A stretch of 64,000 nt of DNA, taken from NCBI RefSeq assembly GCF_963678845.1, contig NZ_OY787466.1:434001-498000 (forward strand), read 5' to 3'. Source of the stretch: an uncultured Bacteroides sp. GTDB taxonomy: Bacteria > Bacteroidota > Bacteroidia > Bacteroidales > Bacteroidaceae. Below the pieces are notes generated by a model. The model saw only the letters and a list, made by a program, of their open reading frames with translations, searched no databases and had not been told where the DNA came from. Positions 52,840 through 63,289 of this stretch are shown here, piece after piece. The first letter of the stretch is position 1. Every line of letters starts with the position of its first letter. The translations under genes and the position numbers were made by a program.

Positions 52840-53727
52840 TTATTTCACTGGCTCCACTTTGAATCCCTGCTTCTTGAGTAAGGCAATCAAACCAGCTTTC
52901 CCGGGAAGATGTAATGCACCTACGGCAATAAAAGAAGGTGTTTCTTTCATAATTGCAGGAAGTTTGGTAGCCCAGTCTTTATTTCTGTTATCAATCATGA
53001 GCTCATTCTCTCCCGGTTGAGGGTCGCAACTTGTACCTTGCTTTTCTTTGGATAGCTGATCCATTTTCTCAAGATCAAAAGAATAGTAAGCTTCGGTTAG
53101 TTCTTTGACATTACTGATTTCTTTAGTAGTATCACTTAGTACACAAACTAAAAGACGTGCCTGACGTTGAAGCGACTGAGAATCGTAAAGTAAATCCCGT
53201 TGAAATTCCATTGTTTCAAGAGCTAATACTTTTTTTCCACTTTCTTCTCCTTTTGTCTGAAAATAGCCATCCAATTGTTCTTTTGGATTATAACCCGGAA
53301 GAGCTTTGGTAGCGAGAAATACTGCTGCTACCATACTAACAAAAGCTGGTTTTATTTTTGGTGCCTGAGAAAGATCAAATCCCATATTTGTCTTTAAAAA
53401 AGCATTTATTGTCTCGAGCTCTTTATCATTGAAAAGTATTTGTGCAGTAGTATCGTTGGTGATAAACATCTTTTCCTGCATTTTTTTTACACTCTCGGGA
53501 GATTGCGCGTCTTTCATGTTTAGTTCCCCAACAACTTGTGTTGTGGAGTTAAAAGCATCCTTAAATCCGGAAACTTTGTCGAGAATGGAAAGAGGAGCAA
53601 GGTGGTGTGTCCCGAATATATAGGACGGACTTTTCAAACCATTGCCAGAAACTTTCCACAGAAGTGATTGTGCGTTGATAGATATAGAAAGGAATAAAAC
53701 GCCTGCAAGGATAATTGTTTTTTTCAT
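52840..53727 (-). CDS. TraB/GumN-family protein
   Basis: 295 residues with a signal peptide (MKKTIILAGVLFLSISINAQ). The TraB/GumN fold shows SLLWKVSGNGLKSPSYIFGTHH near the start (GTHH is the metal-binding pair), VVGELNMKD, and FIAVGALHLPGKAGLIALLKKQGFKV at the end (GALHL). These proteins are candidate metallo-peptidases; the substrate is unknown. It acts in the periplasm. Confidence 0.87.
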   Translation of the reverse strand: MKKTIILAGVLFLSISINAQSLLWKVSGNGLKSPSYIFGTHHLAPLSILDKVSGFKDAFNSTTQVVGELNMKDAQSPESVKKMQEKMFITNDTTAQILFNDKELETINAFLKTNMGFDLSQAPKIKPAFVSMVAAVFLATKALPGYNPKEQLDGYFQTKGEESGKKVLALETMEFQRDLLYDSQSLQRQARLLVCVLSDTTKEISNVKELTEAYYSFDLEKMDQLSKEKQGTSCDPQPGENELMIDNRNKDWATKLPAIMKETPSFIAVGALHLPGKAGLIALLKKQGFKVEPVK

Positions 53728-53805
53728 CGTTGTATTTTAAAAGTTATGTTTGATAGTTTTTTAGATTATTGAATACTACTCTGTTTTTGTTAAATCCGGA
53801 TCTGA

Positions 53806-54513
53806 TTATTCCACGTTGAAGTAATCTTCCAGCTCTTTCTCTGCAGAATTATCAGTATTGTCAATGTCACGGATTATTTTCCCGTTTTCTAACAAAGCAA
53901 TGCGAGGGCAGATGTCTGTAGTGTGGTTCAGGTTATGGCTCGAAATAAGTATGGTGGATCCTGTCTTTTCATTAAAATCTTTGAGGATATGCTTAATGAT
54001 GGATTGAGAACTTGGATCAAGGAAGTTGAATGGTTCATCCAGAATAAGTAATTGAGGATGATGAATCATAGCTGAAATAATACCGATTTTTTGTTTGTTT
54101 CCTGCAGAGAAATTACGGATATATTTTTTTTGTCCAACAACTTCTCCGTTCATGAATCGTTCAAATGTGGTTAACCGTTCATCAACTTCTTCTTTATTTA
54201 GCCCATACATTTTCCCTATGAAATAGAAATACTCTTCAGGAGTGAGATAGTCAATAAGAAAGCCTTCGTCAATGAACGCTCCCGTAAAGTTCTTCCACTC
54301 TTCACTTTCATTGGACACAATGCCATTAATTTGAGCCGAACCGTTGTCAGCTTTTAGTAGATCTAGTATTAATCGGAAAAAAGTTGTTTTTCCAGCTCCG
54401 TTATTTCCTACCAATCCTAGTATTTCACCATTGTTGATAGCGTAGTTTTCTATATCGACGGCTCTTTTTTCGCCGAAATTCTTTTGCAGATTATTTATTG
54501 TTATTGTTGCCAT
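53806..54513 (-). CDS. ABC transporter ATP-binding protein
   Basis: 235 residues: Walker A GNNGAGKTT, Q-loop region, signature NFSAGNKQKIG (LSGGQ-like), Walker B LLILDEPFNFLD and the switch His in SSHNLNHT. It drives an exporter or multi-subunit permease; the DUF5687 permease gene is 49 bp upstream in the same direction. Substrate unknown. Confidence 0.92.
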   Translation of the reverse strand: MATITINNLQKNFGEKRAVDIENYAINNGEILGLVGNNGAGKTTFFRLILDLLKADNGSAQINGIVSNESEEWKNFTGAFIDEGFLIDYLTPEEYFYFIGKMYGLNKEEVDERLTTFERFMNGEVVGQKKYIRNFSAGNKQKIGIISAMIHHPQLLILDEPFNFLDPSSQSIIKHILKDFNEKTGSTILISSHNLNHTTDICPRIALLENGKIIRDIDNTDNSAEKELEDYFNVE

Positions 54514-54562
54514 AATTTAAATAGATTTTAAATGATAAATGATTATAATAGAGATACTTAGT

Positions 54563-56044
54563 TTATTTGGTGTCTCTGAATCCTTCCATATTCTTATATC
54601 TTCTTTTCATAAAACGTTTATAGATATTCATAATCCAGAGGTTAGAGGTGAATGTAAATCCCAATCCTATAACTAATAATATCCAGAGACTAATAGTCTC
54701 GCCAAGAGCAATTCTCAGAAAGTTATTTACCAGCAAAGGAATACCAAAAGAAAGTCCGCTTATTAAACTTTGAAAACCAGTTCCGGTTGATTGACGACCA
54801 ATAAGGCTTTCATTCAGGGGAGTTGTTTTGTTGTTGTAAACAGCTAACTGAAGAACTATGAAATAGATGAATCCGGTAGTAAAGAAGCCGTACGACACAG
54901 CCATCAAAAATGAGATTTTTCCCATCACCATAGCAGGAATCATCAGAATAAAAGGAACGATCATAGCAAAGCTGTAAAAATAATATTTGGCTCTGAGTAG
55001 ATTATAAATAGATTCTTTACGACTCATCAGGCCGTCAAGGTAATTACCTTCGAAGCTCATAACTTGTGTGAGCATTAGAATACCCAGAATGGCAAAATTG
55101 TAAATTCCTACAAAGCTTTTGCCGAATGCTCCTTCATAAGTAGGGGTAAAGAGCATAGCGGTAAGCATTATAATAAGAAAACATCCCATTCGGAACATGG
55201 ATTTACTTCTTTTATTTCTGAACAACAGTTTGAGCTCAAGACGGAAATACTCTCCAACTTCGCCGTAGCGTTCAAGGAATTTATATTCTGAAACGTGCTT
55301 CACTTTGGTATCTTCTGTTTTGGCAAGCTCTGCATAAAGATTTTTAAGCATAATGGCACGGTTAATCCAGCCTAATCCTAATATTGCAATTAAAACACCA
55401 AGAAATCCTAGTGGGTTATGCTTTATAAAACTTTCTCCTAAGTTCATTGTAAATGTACTTACTGGGTTTCCTAAAGTAAATTCAGCTAAACCTAAAAGTC
55501 CATAAAAGATGATAGGTATAAGTACATAATATGTTTTTTCATTTATTAAGGTACGACAAATAAGGTACCAGTAGTTGTTGAGAATCATCAAAAGGTAGAA
55601 TCCCAGACAGTATGTGACTAATCCTGTAATTCCGAAAAGTCTTAAAGTTGTGATAAAAGCAAATGGAACAATCATAAATAGCCAGATGGCATTATATGTG
55701 CTTACTGCCGATTTTAAAAGTAGGAAATTGAGCAGTTTATTCTTCTTGACAGGTAATAGCAGATAAGGCTTTATCTCCTGAGTAGGTGTTTTTTGAAAAA
55801 TGAAACGAAATAGGAAATCCAGAGCCAGAAGGATAAATATTCCCTTATTCATTATGTGATAGGGTTCCATAGTTGGAAAACCCTCAGCAAAACCAAATCC
55901 GAATAATATGCCAAAGAAAATTAAATAACCAGACCAAAAGATAGTCATAAAATACAGATAGAATTTTCCGAACTTATTCTTTTCAAACATGGGATGCCGC
56001 TTTGCTGCAAGTTTGGCATGTTTTCGTAATTCTTGTAATAGCAT
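54563..56044 (-). CDS. DUF5687-family ABC permease-like membrane protein
   Basis: 493 residues with at least ten hydrophobic helices (IFWSGYLIFFGILFGFGF; LLILDFLFRFIF-like; FIMVPFAFITTLRLFGI; GFTFTSNLWIMNIYKRF). DUF5687 proteins are paired with an ATP-binding protein. The pair forms a Bacteroidetes-specific ABC system with no characterised substrate. Its start lies just after a terminator hairpin, so it is the promoter-proximal gene. Confidence 0.83.
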   Translation of the reverse strand: MLLQELRKHAKLAAKRHPMFEKNKFGKFYLYFMTIFWSGYLIFFGILFGFGFAEGFPTMEPYHIMNKGIFILLALDFLFRFIFQKTPTQEIKPYLLLPVKKNKLLNFLLLKSAVSTYNAIWLFMIVPFAFITTLRLFGITGLVTYCLGFYLLMILNNYWYLICRTLINEKTYYVLIPIIFYGLLGLAEFTLGNPVSTFTMNLGESFIKHNPLGFLGVLIAILGLGWINRAIMLKNLYAELAKTEDTKVKHVSEYKFLERYGEVGEYFRLELKLLFRNKRSKSMFRMGCFLIIMLTAMLFTPTYEGAFGKSFVGIYNFAILGILMLTQVMSFEGNYLDGLMSRKESIYNLLRAKYYFYSFAMIVPFILMIPAMVMGKISFLMAVSYGFFTTGFIYFIVLQLAVYNNKTTPLNESLIGRQSTGTGFQSLISGLSFGIPLLVNNFLRIALGETISLWILLVIGLGFTFTSNLWIMNIYKRFMKRRYKNMEGFRDTK

Positions 56045-56070
56045 AAAAAATAGGTATTTGTGGTAAAGGC

Positions 56071-56112
56071 AAAAAAGGGAAGGATCTTTTAAGAAGACCT
56101 TCCCTTTTTTTT
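56071..56112 (-). terminator. Terminator of the M16 gene
   Basis: AAAAAAGGGAAGGATCTT (56071-56088) and AAGACCTTCCCTTTTTT (56094-56110) form a GC-containing stem with T-run on the minus strand. Confidence 0.85.
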
Positions 56113-56121
56113 AATTGTAAT

Positions 56122-58950
56122 TTATTTAGCTTCAGGAGAAGTCATGGTCACTTCTATCTGATTCTTTTGACTGAACAAGCTATTTGCAAATTTTTGCAAA
56201 CCGCTGATCGTTGCTTTGTTTACAAGCTCTTCATAATTTGTATTCATATCTACTCCGGTATAAAAATATTCATCGATATTTTTTAACCAGTAGCCGTTCT
56301 CTTTCAGATTTTCTTTGTATTTCTTCAACATATATTCTTTTACCTTAGCGAGGGTCTTTTCAGATGGACCTTCTTTGGCAATTTTAGCTGCTTCTTCAAA
56401 AACAATTTTCACTAGTTTGTCCTTTTTGGCAGGATCAGTTTGGAATACAATTTGAAGTGAGAATTCTTCTCTCGGGAATTTAGAGATGTCTCCGTTTACG
56501 CTAACTCCGTAAGTTCCACCTTCTTCTTCACGTATTTTTTCTGTATAAACAATGTTTAGAACCTGTTCAAGCATACTCATCATAATATCATTTTCAGATG
56601 AATATTTGCATTTTCCGCTATATAAAGCAAATACGGATGCTTTTGCTGTTTCTTGTTTCTTCTTGAACTCATTCTTGAATTCACCTTTACGCATCTCCAT
56701 TTTAGTATCTTTGAACGTTTCTTTTCTTTTGATAGAAGGAAGTGAACCAAGATATTGTTCGATTAACGGTTTGGCAGCTTCAAGATCAACATTACCTACC
56801 AAGATAAAGGTAAAGTCACTTGCATCTTTAAAACGATCTTTATATAGATCCATACATTTCTGATAATCAATCTTATCAACCATATCAGCTTTTAAGCGCA
56901 TAGCTCTTGGGTGATTACCATAAACACCAAAGGTAATTGAATCATTGAAAGTAATCATCGGGTTTGCTTCCTGATTCAATAGGTTTGCTTTCATACGAGT
57001 CTTGAATGAAGTAAATGCATCTGCATCCATTCTTGGAGCAGTAAATGTAAGATATGTCAGCTGCAACATTGTTTCCAGATCTTTAGGTGAGCAAGAACCA
57101 CTTACACCTTCAGTATTTGTTCCAATAAAAGGACTTACTGAAGCTTTTTTACCAGCTAATGCTTTTTCCAGATTCACAGCACTAAAGTTTCCTAATCCTC
57201 CTAATTCTACTACATCACTCAGATTCTTGATATTAATAATCTCAGATGCAGGCATCAATGAATTTCCTCCTAAACTTACGCCTTTCATACGAATTTCGTC
57301 AGCTTTGAAGTCTGTCTTTTTAACAATAACTTTTACTCCGTTAGATAATGTAAGAGTTGTAGTACCGTAAATTGTATTTTCTTTTGAAGATACAATCTTA
57401 CCTGGTTTTGGAGCTTTAGAGATAAGAGGTTCGTTAGATACTTTATCTACATATGCGGTAATATTTTCTGCTTTTACATTTTTAAGAATAGAAAGTATTT
57501 TCTCTTTTGTAGGGTAAACCAATCCTTCCTTATCAGGACCAAAGACTGATACAACCTGATTGCTGTCTGCAATGAATGATTTCATCACTTTGTTAATCAT
57601 ATCAACAGGTAGTTTAGGAGCCACCTGATTCATTATTGTATATTGGTCCTCTATACTTGGTATTGGTTCATTACTAACGAAGTTGTTTACATATTGATTA
57701 ACGTAGCTGTCATTCTTCTTTTTGTTACGTTCGTTGAACTCAGATTCAAGATTGCGTAGGTATTCAGCACGTGCACGTACGTATTCTGATTCTGTAAAAC
57801 CGAAACGATAAGCTCTTTCTATTTCACGAAGCAAAGTGCTCAATGCATTTTCTACTCCGTCTTCTTTGCATATTGTAACACCGGTAAATGCATCTTTGGT
57901 TTTTGAAACAAAGAAGTTATCGTCATATGTGTAACCATGAATAAAAGGTGGAGTTGCAGACTGAACCAATTCATTTAAACGGGCATTCAGCATAGTACTA
58001 ATCATTCCTTTTGCATAGTCGAAGAATAAATATTGCATATTATTCTTTAAAGAATCAGGAAATGCTTCATGTTTGTTAAAAAGCAAAATCTGCATATTAG
58101 TTTGTTCCTTGTCCTTTTCAATGATCACAATTGGTTCCTTGTTGTTACTAACAGGGAAGTAAGTACGAAGAGCTGGTTTTACCGGTTTAGGGATATCAGC
58201 AAAAGCTTTCTTTATTTTTGCTTCCACTGCATCCACATCTATGTCTCCTACAATAATGATTCCTTGTAAGTCCGGACGATACCATTTTTCATAATAGTCC
58301 CGAAGAGTTTGATATTTAAAATTATCAACCACATCCATGGTACCAATTGGCATACAGTCGGCATATTTTGTTCCCGCGTACATTAAAGGCAATGCTTTTT
58401 CCTGAAAACGTTGCATAGCACTCATACGTGAACGCCACTCTTCATGAATAACACCACGCTCTTTATCTATTTCTTTGTCTGATAATAACAAATCGTTAGA
58501 CCAATCGTGTAGAATAAGCAGACAAGAGTCTAGAATTCCTTCACGTGTAACAGGTGCATTAGAGATATTATATACGGTTTGATCAATACTGGTATATGCA
58601 TTGAGATTTACACCGAATTTTATTCCCACAGTTTCACACCAAGGAACAATACCTAATTTATTATCAGTACCAGGGAAGTTTTTTGTACCATTAAATGCCA
58701 TGTGCTCCAGAAAATGAGCTAATCCTCTTTGCTTAGGTTCCTCAAGAATAGAACCAACCTTTTGTGCAATATAGAAATCAGCACGTTTCTCATTTGTTGT
58801 GTTTTTACGGATGTAGTAAGTTAATCCGTTTTCTAATTTCCCTATTCTTACATCTTTATCAACGGGAATGGGGGGCATTTGCTGTGCAAAAGCCGAGCCT
58901 GTGTACAACAGAAATGCTCCAACGAACAAACTGCTAAATAAATGTTTCAT
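56122..58950 (-). CDS. M16-family zinc metallopeptidase (pitrilysin/PqqL-like)
   Basis: 942 residues with a signal peptide (LYTGSAFAQ). The inverted zinc motif HFLEH (H79, E82, H83) lies in the first M16 domain, with a distal Glu about 75 residues on (KEIDKERGVIHEE). Three further M16 domains follow, the last around 700-930. Pitrilysin-type enzymes digest peptides in a clam-shell chamber; this one is periplasmic. A -7 box (TAACTTTG leftward, 58986-58993) precedes it. Confidence 0.93.
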   Translation of the reverse strand: MKHLFSSLFVGAFLLYTGSAFAQQMPPIPVDKDVRIGKLENGLTYYIRKNTTNEKRADFYIAQKVGSILEEPKQRGLAHFLEHMAFNGTKNFPGTDNKLGIVPWCETVGIKFGVNLNAYTSIDQTVYNISNAPVTREGILDSCLLILHDWSNDLLLSDKEIDKERGVIHEEWRSRMSAMQRFQEKALPLMYAGTKYADCMPIGTMDVVDNFKYQTLRDYYEKWYRPDLQGIIIVGDIDVDAVEAKIKKAFADIPKPVKPALRTYFPVSNNKEPIVIIEKDKEQTNMQILLFNKHEAFPDSLKNNMQYLFFDYAKGMISTMLNARLNELVQSATPPFIHGYTYDDNFFVSKTKDAFTGVTICKEDGVENALSTLLREIERAYRFGFTESEYVRARAEYLRNLESEFNERNKKKNDSYVNQYVNNFVSNEPIPSIEDQYTIMNQVAPKLPVDMINKVMKSFIADSNQVVSVFGPDKEGLVYPTKEKILSILKNVKAENITAYVDKVSNEPLISKAPKPGKIVSSKENTIYGTTTLTLSNGVKVIVKKTDFKADEIRMKGVSLGGNSLMPASEIINIKNLSDVVELGGLGNFSAVNLEKALAGKKASVSPFIGTNTEGVSGSCSPKDLETMLQLTYLTFTAPRMDADAFTSFKTRMKANLLNQEANPMITFNDSITFGVYGNHPRAMRLKADMVDKIDYQKCMDLYKDRFKDASDFTFILVGNVDLEAAKPLIEQYLGSLPSIKRKETFKDTKMEMRKGEFKNEFKKKQETAKASVFALYSGKCKYSSENDIMMSMLEQVLNIVYTEKIREEEGGTYGVSVNGDISKFPREEFSLQIVFQTDPAKKDKLVKIVFEEAAKIAKEGPSEKTLAKVKEYMLKKYKENLKENGYWLKNIDEYFYTGVDMNTNYEELVNKATISGLQKFANSLFSQKNQIEVTMTSPEAK

Positions 58951-59052
58951 ATTTTGTTATAAATTAGTGTATATTTCAATTACTTCAAAGTTAGTCGTTG
59001 TATTTGCAATAAAAATCACAAATGGAGTAATTTCTTTTATCAATATAAATAA

Positions 59053-59090
59053 AACTCCCCGATAAAGTTTGGAAAAATTATCGGGGAGTT
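59053..59090 (-). terminator. Terminator of the ftsK-lolA-trxB run
   Basis: AACTCCCCGATAA (59053-59065) and TTATCGGGGAGTT (59078-59090) pair perfectly; TTTTATTT follows on the minus strand. Confidence 0.87.
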
Positions 59091-59112
59091 ATGAAATGAT
59101 ATAATTATTCTA

Positions 59113-60060
59113 TTATAACTTATGCTCAGAAAGGTAATGTTCGGCTTCAATAGCAGCTTTACATCCACTGCCGGCAGCTGTTGTTGCCTGACGATAATGA
59201 GGATCGGCTACATCTCCGGCAGCAAAGACTCCCGGAACATTCGTTCGTGGACTATCTCCTTCAGTAATAATGTATCCTGTAGAATCTGTTTCCAGGTAAG
59301 AAGCAAATATTTCTGAATTAGGCTTATGGCCAATAGCAAGGAAGAAACCATCGATGGCAATATCATAGCGTTTTTCTTCTGGTTCTCCCATTCGCTTTAC
59401 CAAATGAGCGCCTTCCACTCCGTTTTCTCCAAAGAGTCCTAATGTGTTATGCTCGAACAAAACCTCTATTTTCTCGTGATCCAATACACGCTCTTGCATA
59501 ATTTTTGATGCTCTGAGGAATGGCTTGCGAACTATAAGGTATACTTTTTTAGCTAATCCTGCTAAATAAATGGCTTCTTCACAGGCGGTGTCACCACCAC
59601 CCACTACAGCTACTACCTTTTTGCGGTAAAAGAATCCGTCGCAAGTAGCACATGCACTGACACCCATTCCGGCATATTTTTTTTCATCTTCAAGTCCTAA
59701 GTATTTAGCTGTAGCACCGGTAGCAATAATGACAGTATCTGCTTCAATGATCTTTTCTCCTTCAATTGTTATTTTATAAGGAGGATTGCTAAGATCGGCA
59801 GCTGTGGCAAGTCCGCTTCTTATATCTGCACCAAAACGGGCTGCTTGTCTTTTTAAGTCATCCATTAGTTGATTTCCATCTACTCCGTCGGGATAACCTG
59901 GGAAATTTTCCACATCAGTAGTGGTTGTTAACTGCCCTCCTGGTTGTAATCCTTCGTAAAGGATAGGAGAGAGGTTTGCGCGTCCTGCATAAATTGCAGC
60001 TGTATAGCCTGCCGGTCCTGAACCGATAATCAAGCATCTTGTTTTTTCTATTGTTTCCAT
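59113..60060 (-). CDS. trxB: Thioredoxin-disulfide reductase
   Basis: 315 residues: CLIIGSGPAGYTAAIYAGRA (FAD), GVSACATCDGFF with the redox CATC pair near 137-140, VVGGGDTACEEA (NADPH) and the C-terminal GVFAAGDVADPHYRQATTAAGSG. It reduces thioredoxin with NADPH. It is the last gene of the ftsK-lolA-trxB run, 13 bp after the LolA-like gene. Confidence 0.96.
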   Translation of the reverse strand: METIEKTRCLIIGSGPAGYTAAIYAGRANLSPILYEGLQPGGQLTTTTDVENFPGYPDGVDGNQLMDDLKRQAARFGADIRSGLATAADLSNPPYKITIEGEKIIEADTVIIATGATAKYLGLEDEKKYAGMGVSACATCDGFFYRKKVVAVVGGGDTACEEAIYLAGLAKKVYLIVRKPFLRASKIMQERVLDHEKIEVLFEHNTLGLFGENGVEGAHLVKRMGEPEEKRYDIAIDGFFLAIGHKPNSEIFASYLETDSTGYIITEGDSPRTNVPGVFAAGDVADPHYRQATTAAGSGCKAAIEAEHYLSEHKL

Positions 60061-60073
60061 ATTTTTCTTTTTT

Positions 60074-60685
60074 TTATCTTAAATCAATGATCTCAGCATG
60101 TGGATAGTTCTTTTTATTAAACTGAAATAATGAATTTGAGAAAGACTGTTTCGTCTGATATCCGGTCACAGTTATTTCGCTTTTATTTTTCTGTTGCTCT
60201 AAAGTAATATGCTGAGGCTGGTAATTAGTTTTTGAGATTAATAAAACGATGCGTGAGAAAGCGTTTTTCTTATTTTCTGGTGTAAGTGTAATTTTATAAT
60301 TGTTTCCCACTGTTCCATTATATTGGTAATTAAATCCTTTCTTATAGATATTTAATAAGGCATAGGGATTCATACTTTGCAGCTCTTCTTCAGACGGTAC
60401 GCTGATGTTAACTTCGTCGCTGTGTTTCAGATAACTCCATTGGGTTTTTCCATCAAACCAGGTTGTAGCATCATTAGTGTTCAATAGAAATTTTTTGTTG
60501 CTCAGCTGTAATGTTCCTTTTGTTTGTCCTCCGCCAGCTTTAATGGTGAATGTTGCTTTAATACCCCCCGCATTTGCAAAGGCTGTTGAAGTTTGGTCCA
60601 GAATCTTTTTTGCCTGTGCATCTTTTTGTGCAAAGCAAGGTAAAATTATTGCGCTAATCAGCAATGTAATAATATACTTTTTCAT
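60074..60685 (-). CDS. LolA-like outer-membrane lipoprotein carrier
   Basis: 203 residues with a signal peptide (LLISAIILPCFA). The fold pattern is LolA/LolB-like: FTIKAGGGQTKGTLQLSNKKFLL, DGKTQWSYLKHSDEVNISVPSEEEL and YKITLTPENKKNAFSRIVLLI. It ferries lipoproteins or related cargo across the periplasm. It lies 38 bp downstream of ftsK in the same direction. Confidence 0.85.
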   Translation of the reverse strand: MKKYIITLLISAIILPCFAQKDAQAKKILDQTSTAFANAGGIKATFTIKAGGGQTKGTLQLSNKKFLLNTNDATTWFDGKTQWSYLKHSDEVNISVPSEEELQSMNPYALLNIYKKGFNYQYNGTVGNNYKITLTPENKKNAFSRIVLLISKTNYQPQHITLEQQKNKSEITVTGYQTKQSFSNSLFQFNKKNYPHAEIIDLR

Positions 60686-60723
60686 TGTTTTTATTATTTA
60701 GTGATTTTCTGCAAAATAACAAT

Positions 60724-63186
60724 TTATTGTTTTAAGTTGTTCAACCTCATTTCCAGATCAGTTTCATCAAGACACATTACTTGTCGGGCTTTACTGCCTT
60801 CCGATGGGCCTACAATACCCGCTTTTTCAAGTTGATCCATAATTCGTCCGGCACGATTATAGCCGATAGAAAATTTACGTTGGATAAGAGATGTTGAGCC
60901 TTGCTGATGGATCACAATCAGTCGGGCTGCATCTTCAAACATTGGGTCAAGACGGTTCATATCTACGTCTACAACACTACTTTCACTTTCTTCTCCTACA
61001 TATTCAGGTAGGTAGAATGCGGTGGTGTAACCTTGCTGACGGGAAATATAATTGGTGATTTGTTCCACTTCCGGGGTATCTACAAATGCGCATTGCACAC
61101 GAACAGGATCGCTTCCCTGAAGGAAGAGCATATCTCCGCGACCTATCAACTGGTTGGCTCCCGGACGGTCAAGAATAGTACGAGAGTCCATCATGGACGA
61201 AACACGGAAAGCAACCCGGGCAGGGAAATTAGCCTTGATTGTTCCCGTAATTATGTTGGTTGTTGGTCGTTGAGTAGCAATAATCATGTGAATACCAACG
61301 GCACGTGCCAACTGGGCAATACGTGCAATTGGCAGCTCTACTTCCTTGCCGGCAGTCATAATCAGGTCTCCAAACTCGTCAATAATCACCACAATATATG
61401 GCATAAATTTATGTCCCTTTTCGGGGTTTAGCCTACGGTTAATAAATTTCTCATTGTATTCTTTGATATTACGAGTGTGTGCTTTCTTAAGTAAATCGTA
61501 ACGTGAATCCATTTCAATACAAAGAGAGTTTAATGTCTGCACCACTTTGGTGAAGTCAGTAATAATAGCTTCTTCACCATCAGGCAGTTTGGCAAGAAAA
61601 TGTTTCTCTATGGTTGAATAAATGCTGAATTCCACTTTTTTGGGATCGATCAATACAAATTTTAATTCTGCAGGATGCTTTTTATAGAGCAAAGATGTAA
61701 TGATAGCATTAAGCCCCACTGATTTACCCTGACCAGTAGCTCCGGCCACAAGCACGTGAGGCATTTTGCAAAGATCAACCATAAAGATCTCATTGGTAAT
61801 GGTCTTACCAAAGGCGATGGGGAGTTCGTATGTGGATTCCTGAAATTTTTTCGAGGAAATAATGGAATGCATGGATACGATCTTGGGATTGGAGTTTGGA
61901 ACTTCAATACCAATAGTCCCTTTTCCAGGAATAGGTGCGATAATACGAATACCCAATGCCGAAAGGCTGAGAGCAATATCATCTTCCAGGCCGCGGATCT
62001 TGGAAATGCGTACGCCTGCCTCTGGAGTAATTTCATATAGGGTAACTGTAGATCCAACAGTCGCTTTTATGGAACTGATTTCGATACCAAAGCTTCTCAG
62101 TGTGGAGATAATCTTATCTTTATTGGCTGTCTGCTCTTCCATGTTAATAGCCGGTTCGCTGTTATCGTACCGCTTCATTAAGTCCAAGGTTGGATGATGA
62201 TAGTTCTCTAAGTCAAGAGTAGGATTATATTGTCCCAGATTAGAAGCATCATATCGTTCTTCCTCACCAAAGTTAGGCGACTCAATTTTGAATTCGGGTT
62301 CTTTATATTCCTGCTCCTCTTCATTCTCCTCAGTAGGATTTATACTATCATTTTCTTCTTCGTTTACTATATTTGATTTAACCCAATCGTCAGCTGGCTT
62401 TTCTATCTCTGGAGTAATAATTGCCATGGGCTTGGAAGCTACAGCTTGTTCGAAACTATGATCCAGTTTGAAATTTACCGTTTTAGGTTCCGGATTTGTA
62501 AAATCCTGAGTATCCTCTTCGTATGCCGACCCAGCAGTCTGTACTTTCTCTTTTTTGCTTCTGAAATTAAGTTGCAGTAATCGTCTGATATAGATTATAG
62601 TCTGTGCACTCAGATAGATAAGGAAACAAAGAGCTGTGGCTAAGAGAAGCAATGAAATACCTGGAACTCCGATTTGAGATATCAGCCAGTTGCTTACGTT
62701 ATATCCGTGCAATCCTCCAAGATAAATAAAGCTGTATTGATAAGTATCCATGAATGCAAAGCCAAAAAACACAGAGCACCAGATGAGTAACAAAGAACAA
62801 CCTATAAACCATTTCCAAAGGCGGAAATTGCGTACGCGCATCAACTTCATACCAGCAATAGCCAAGAATAGCAATATTAAATATGAGGCAACTCCAAAGC
62901 AGTCGTTTATCAGATAACTAGCCAACTGTGCACCTCGTGATCCGGCATAATTTCTTATATGGTTATTGACAGACGATAATTGCTGTGTATCATGATTGTC
63001 TAAAATACTTTGATCTGCGGCTCCGGTAAAGAAGAATGAGGTGAAAGCCAGAAGTAAATAGACTGAAAATATCACCATAAGTAAACCCATGATAAAATGA
63101 AGGGTCTCATTCTGAAAGATCTGTGCAAGTTTATTGGATGATGCTGACTCTATTGCAGGACTCTTATCTGTTTTTTTCTTTGCCAT
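60724..63186 (-). CDS. ftsK: DNA translocase FtsK
   Basis: 820 residues. Four N-terminal transmembrane helices (~30-200, FIMGLLMVIFSVYLLLAF; LASYLIND...), an acidic linker (~210-350, GlnGlu-rich), then the motor with Walker A GATGQGKSVGLN (about 465-476), IVVIIDEFGDLIMTAGKE and the C-terminal gamma DNA-binding domain (IHQQGSTSLIQRKFSIGYNRAGRIMDQLEKAGIVG). It coordinates chromosome segregation with division. Confidence 0.96.
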   Translation of the reverse strand: MAKKKTDKSPAIESASSNKLAQIFQNETLHFIMGLLMVIFSVYLLLAFTSFFFTGAADQSILDNHDTQQLSSVNNHIRNYAGSRGAQLASYLINDCFGVASYLILLFLAIAGMKLMRVRNFRLWKWFIGCSLLLIWCSVFFGFAFMDTYQYSFIYLGGLHGYNVSNWLISQIGVPGISLLLLATALCFLIYLSAQTIIYIRRLLQLNFRSKKEKVQTAGSAYEEDTQDFTNPEPKTVNFKLDHSFEQAVASKPMAIITPEIEKPADDWVKSNIVNEEENDSINPTEENEEEQEYKEPEFKIESPNFGEEERYDASNLGQYNPTLDLENYHHPTLDLMKRYDNSEPAINMEEQTANKDKIISTLRSFGIEISSIKATVGSTVTLYEITPEAGVRISKIRGLEDDIALSLSALGIRIIAPIPGKGTIGIEVPNSNPKIVSMHSIISSKKFQESTYELPIAFGKTITNEIFMVDLCKMPHVLVAGATGQGKSVGLNAIITSLLYKKHPAELKFVLIDPKKVEFSIYSTIEKHFLAKLPDGEEAIITDFTKVVQTLNSLCIEMDSRYDLLKKAHTRNIKEYNEKFINRRLNPEKGHKFMPYIVVIIDEFGDLIMTAGKEVELPIARIAQLARAVGIHMIIATQRPTTNIITGTIKANFPARVAFRVSSMMDSRTILDRPGANQLIGRGDMLFLQGSDPVRVQCAFVDTPEVEQITNYISRQQGYTTAFYLPEYVGEESESSVVDVDMNRLDPMFEDAARLIVIHQQGSTSLIQRKFSIGYNRAGRIMDQLEKAGIVGPSEGSKARQVMCLDETDLEMRLNNLKQ

Positions 63187-63217
63187 GAAGCACTTTTATT
63201 TTTAATGTTTGATTTTG

Positions 63218-63225
63218 CAAAAATA
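63218..63225 (-). promoter_or_regulatory. -7 box of ftsK
   Basis: CAAAAATA reads TATTTTTG leftward, 32 bp before the ftsK start; a -33 match is weak (CAAG at 63248-63251). Confidence 0.45.
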
Positions 63226-63289
63226 GTAAAATAACATCAGTTCGGGGCAAGAATATCCTAAAAATATTCAAAGGTATAATTGTTGTAAT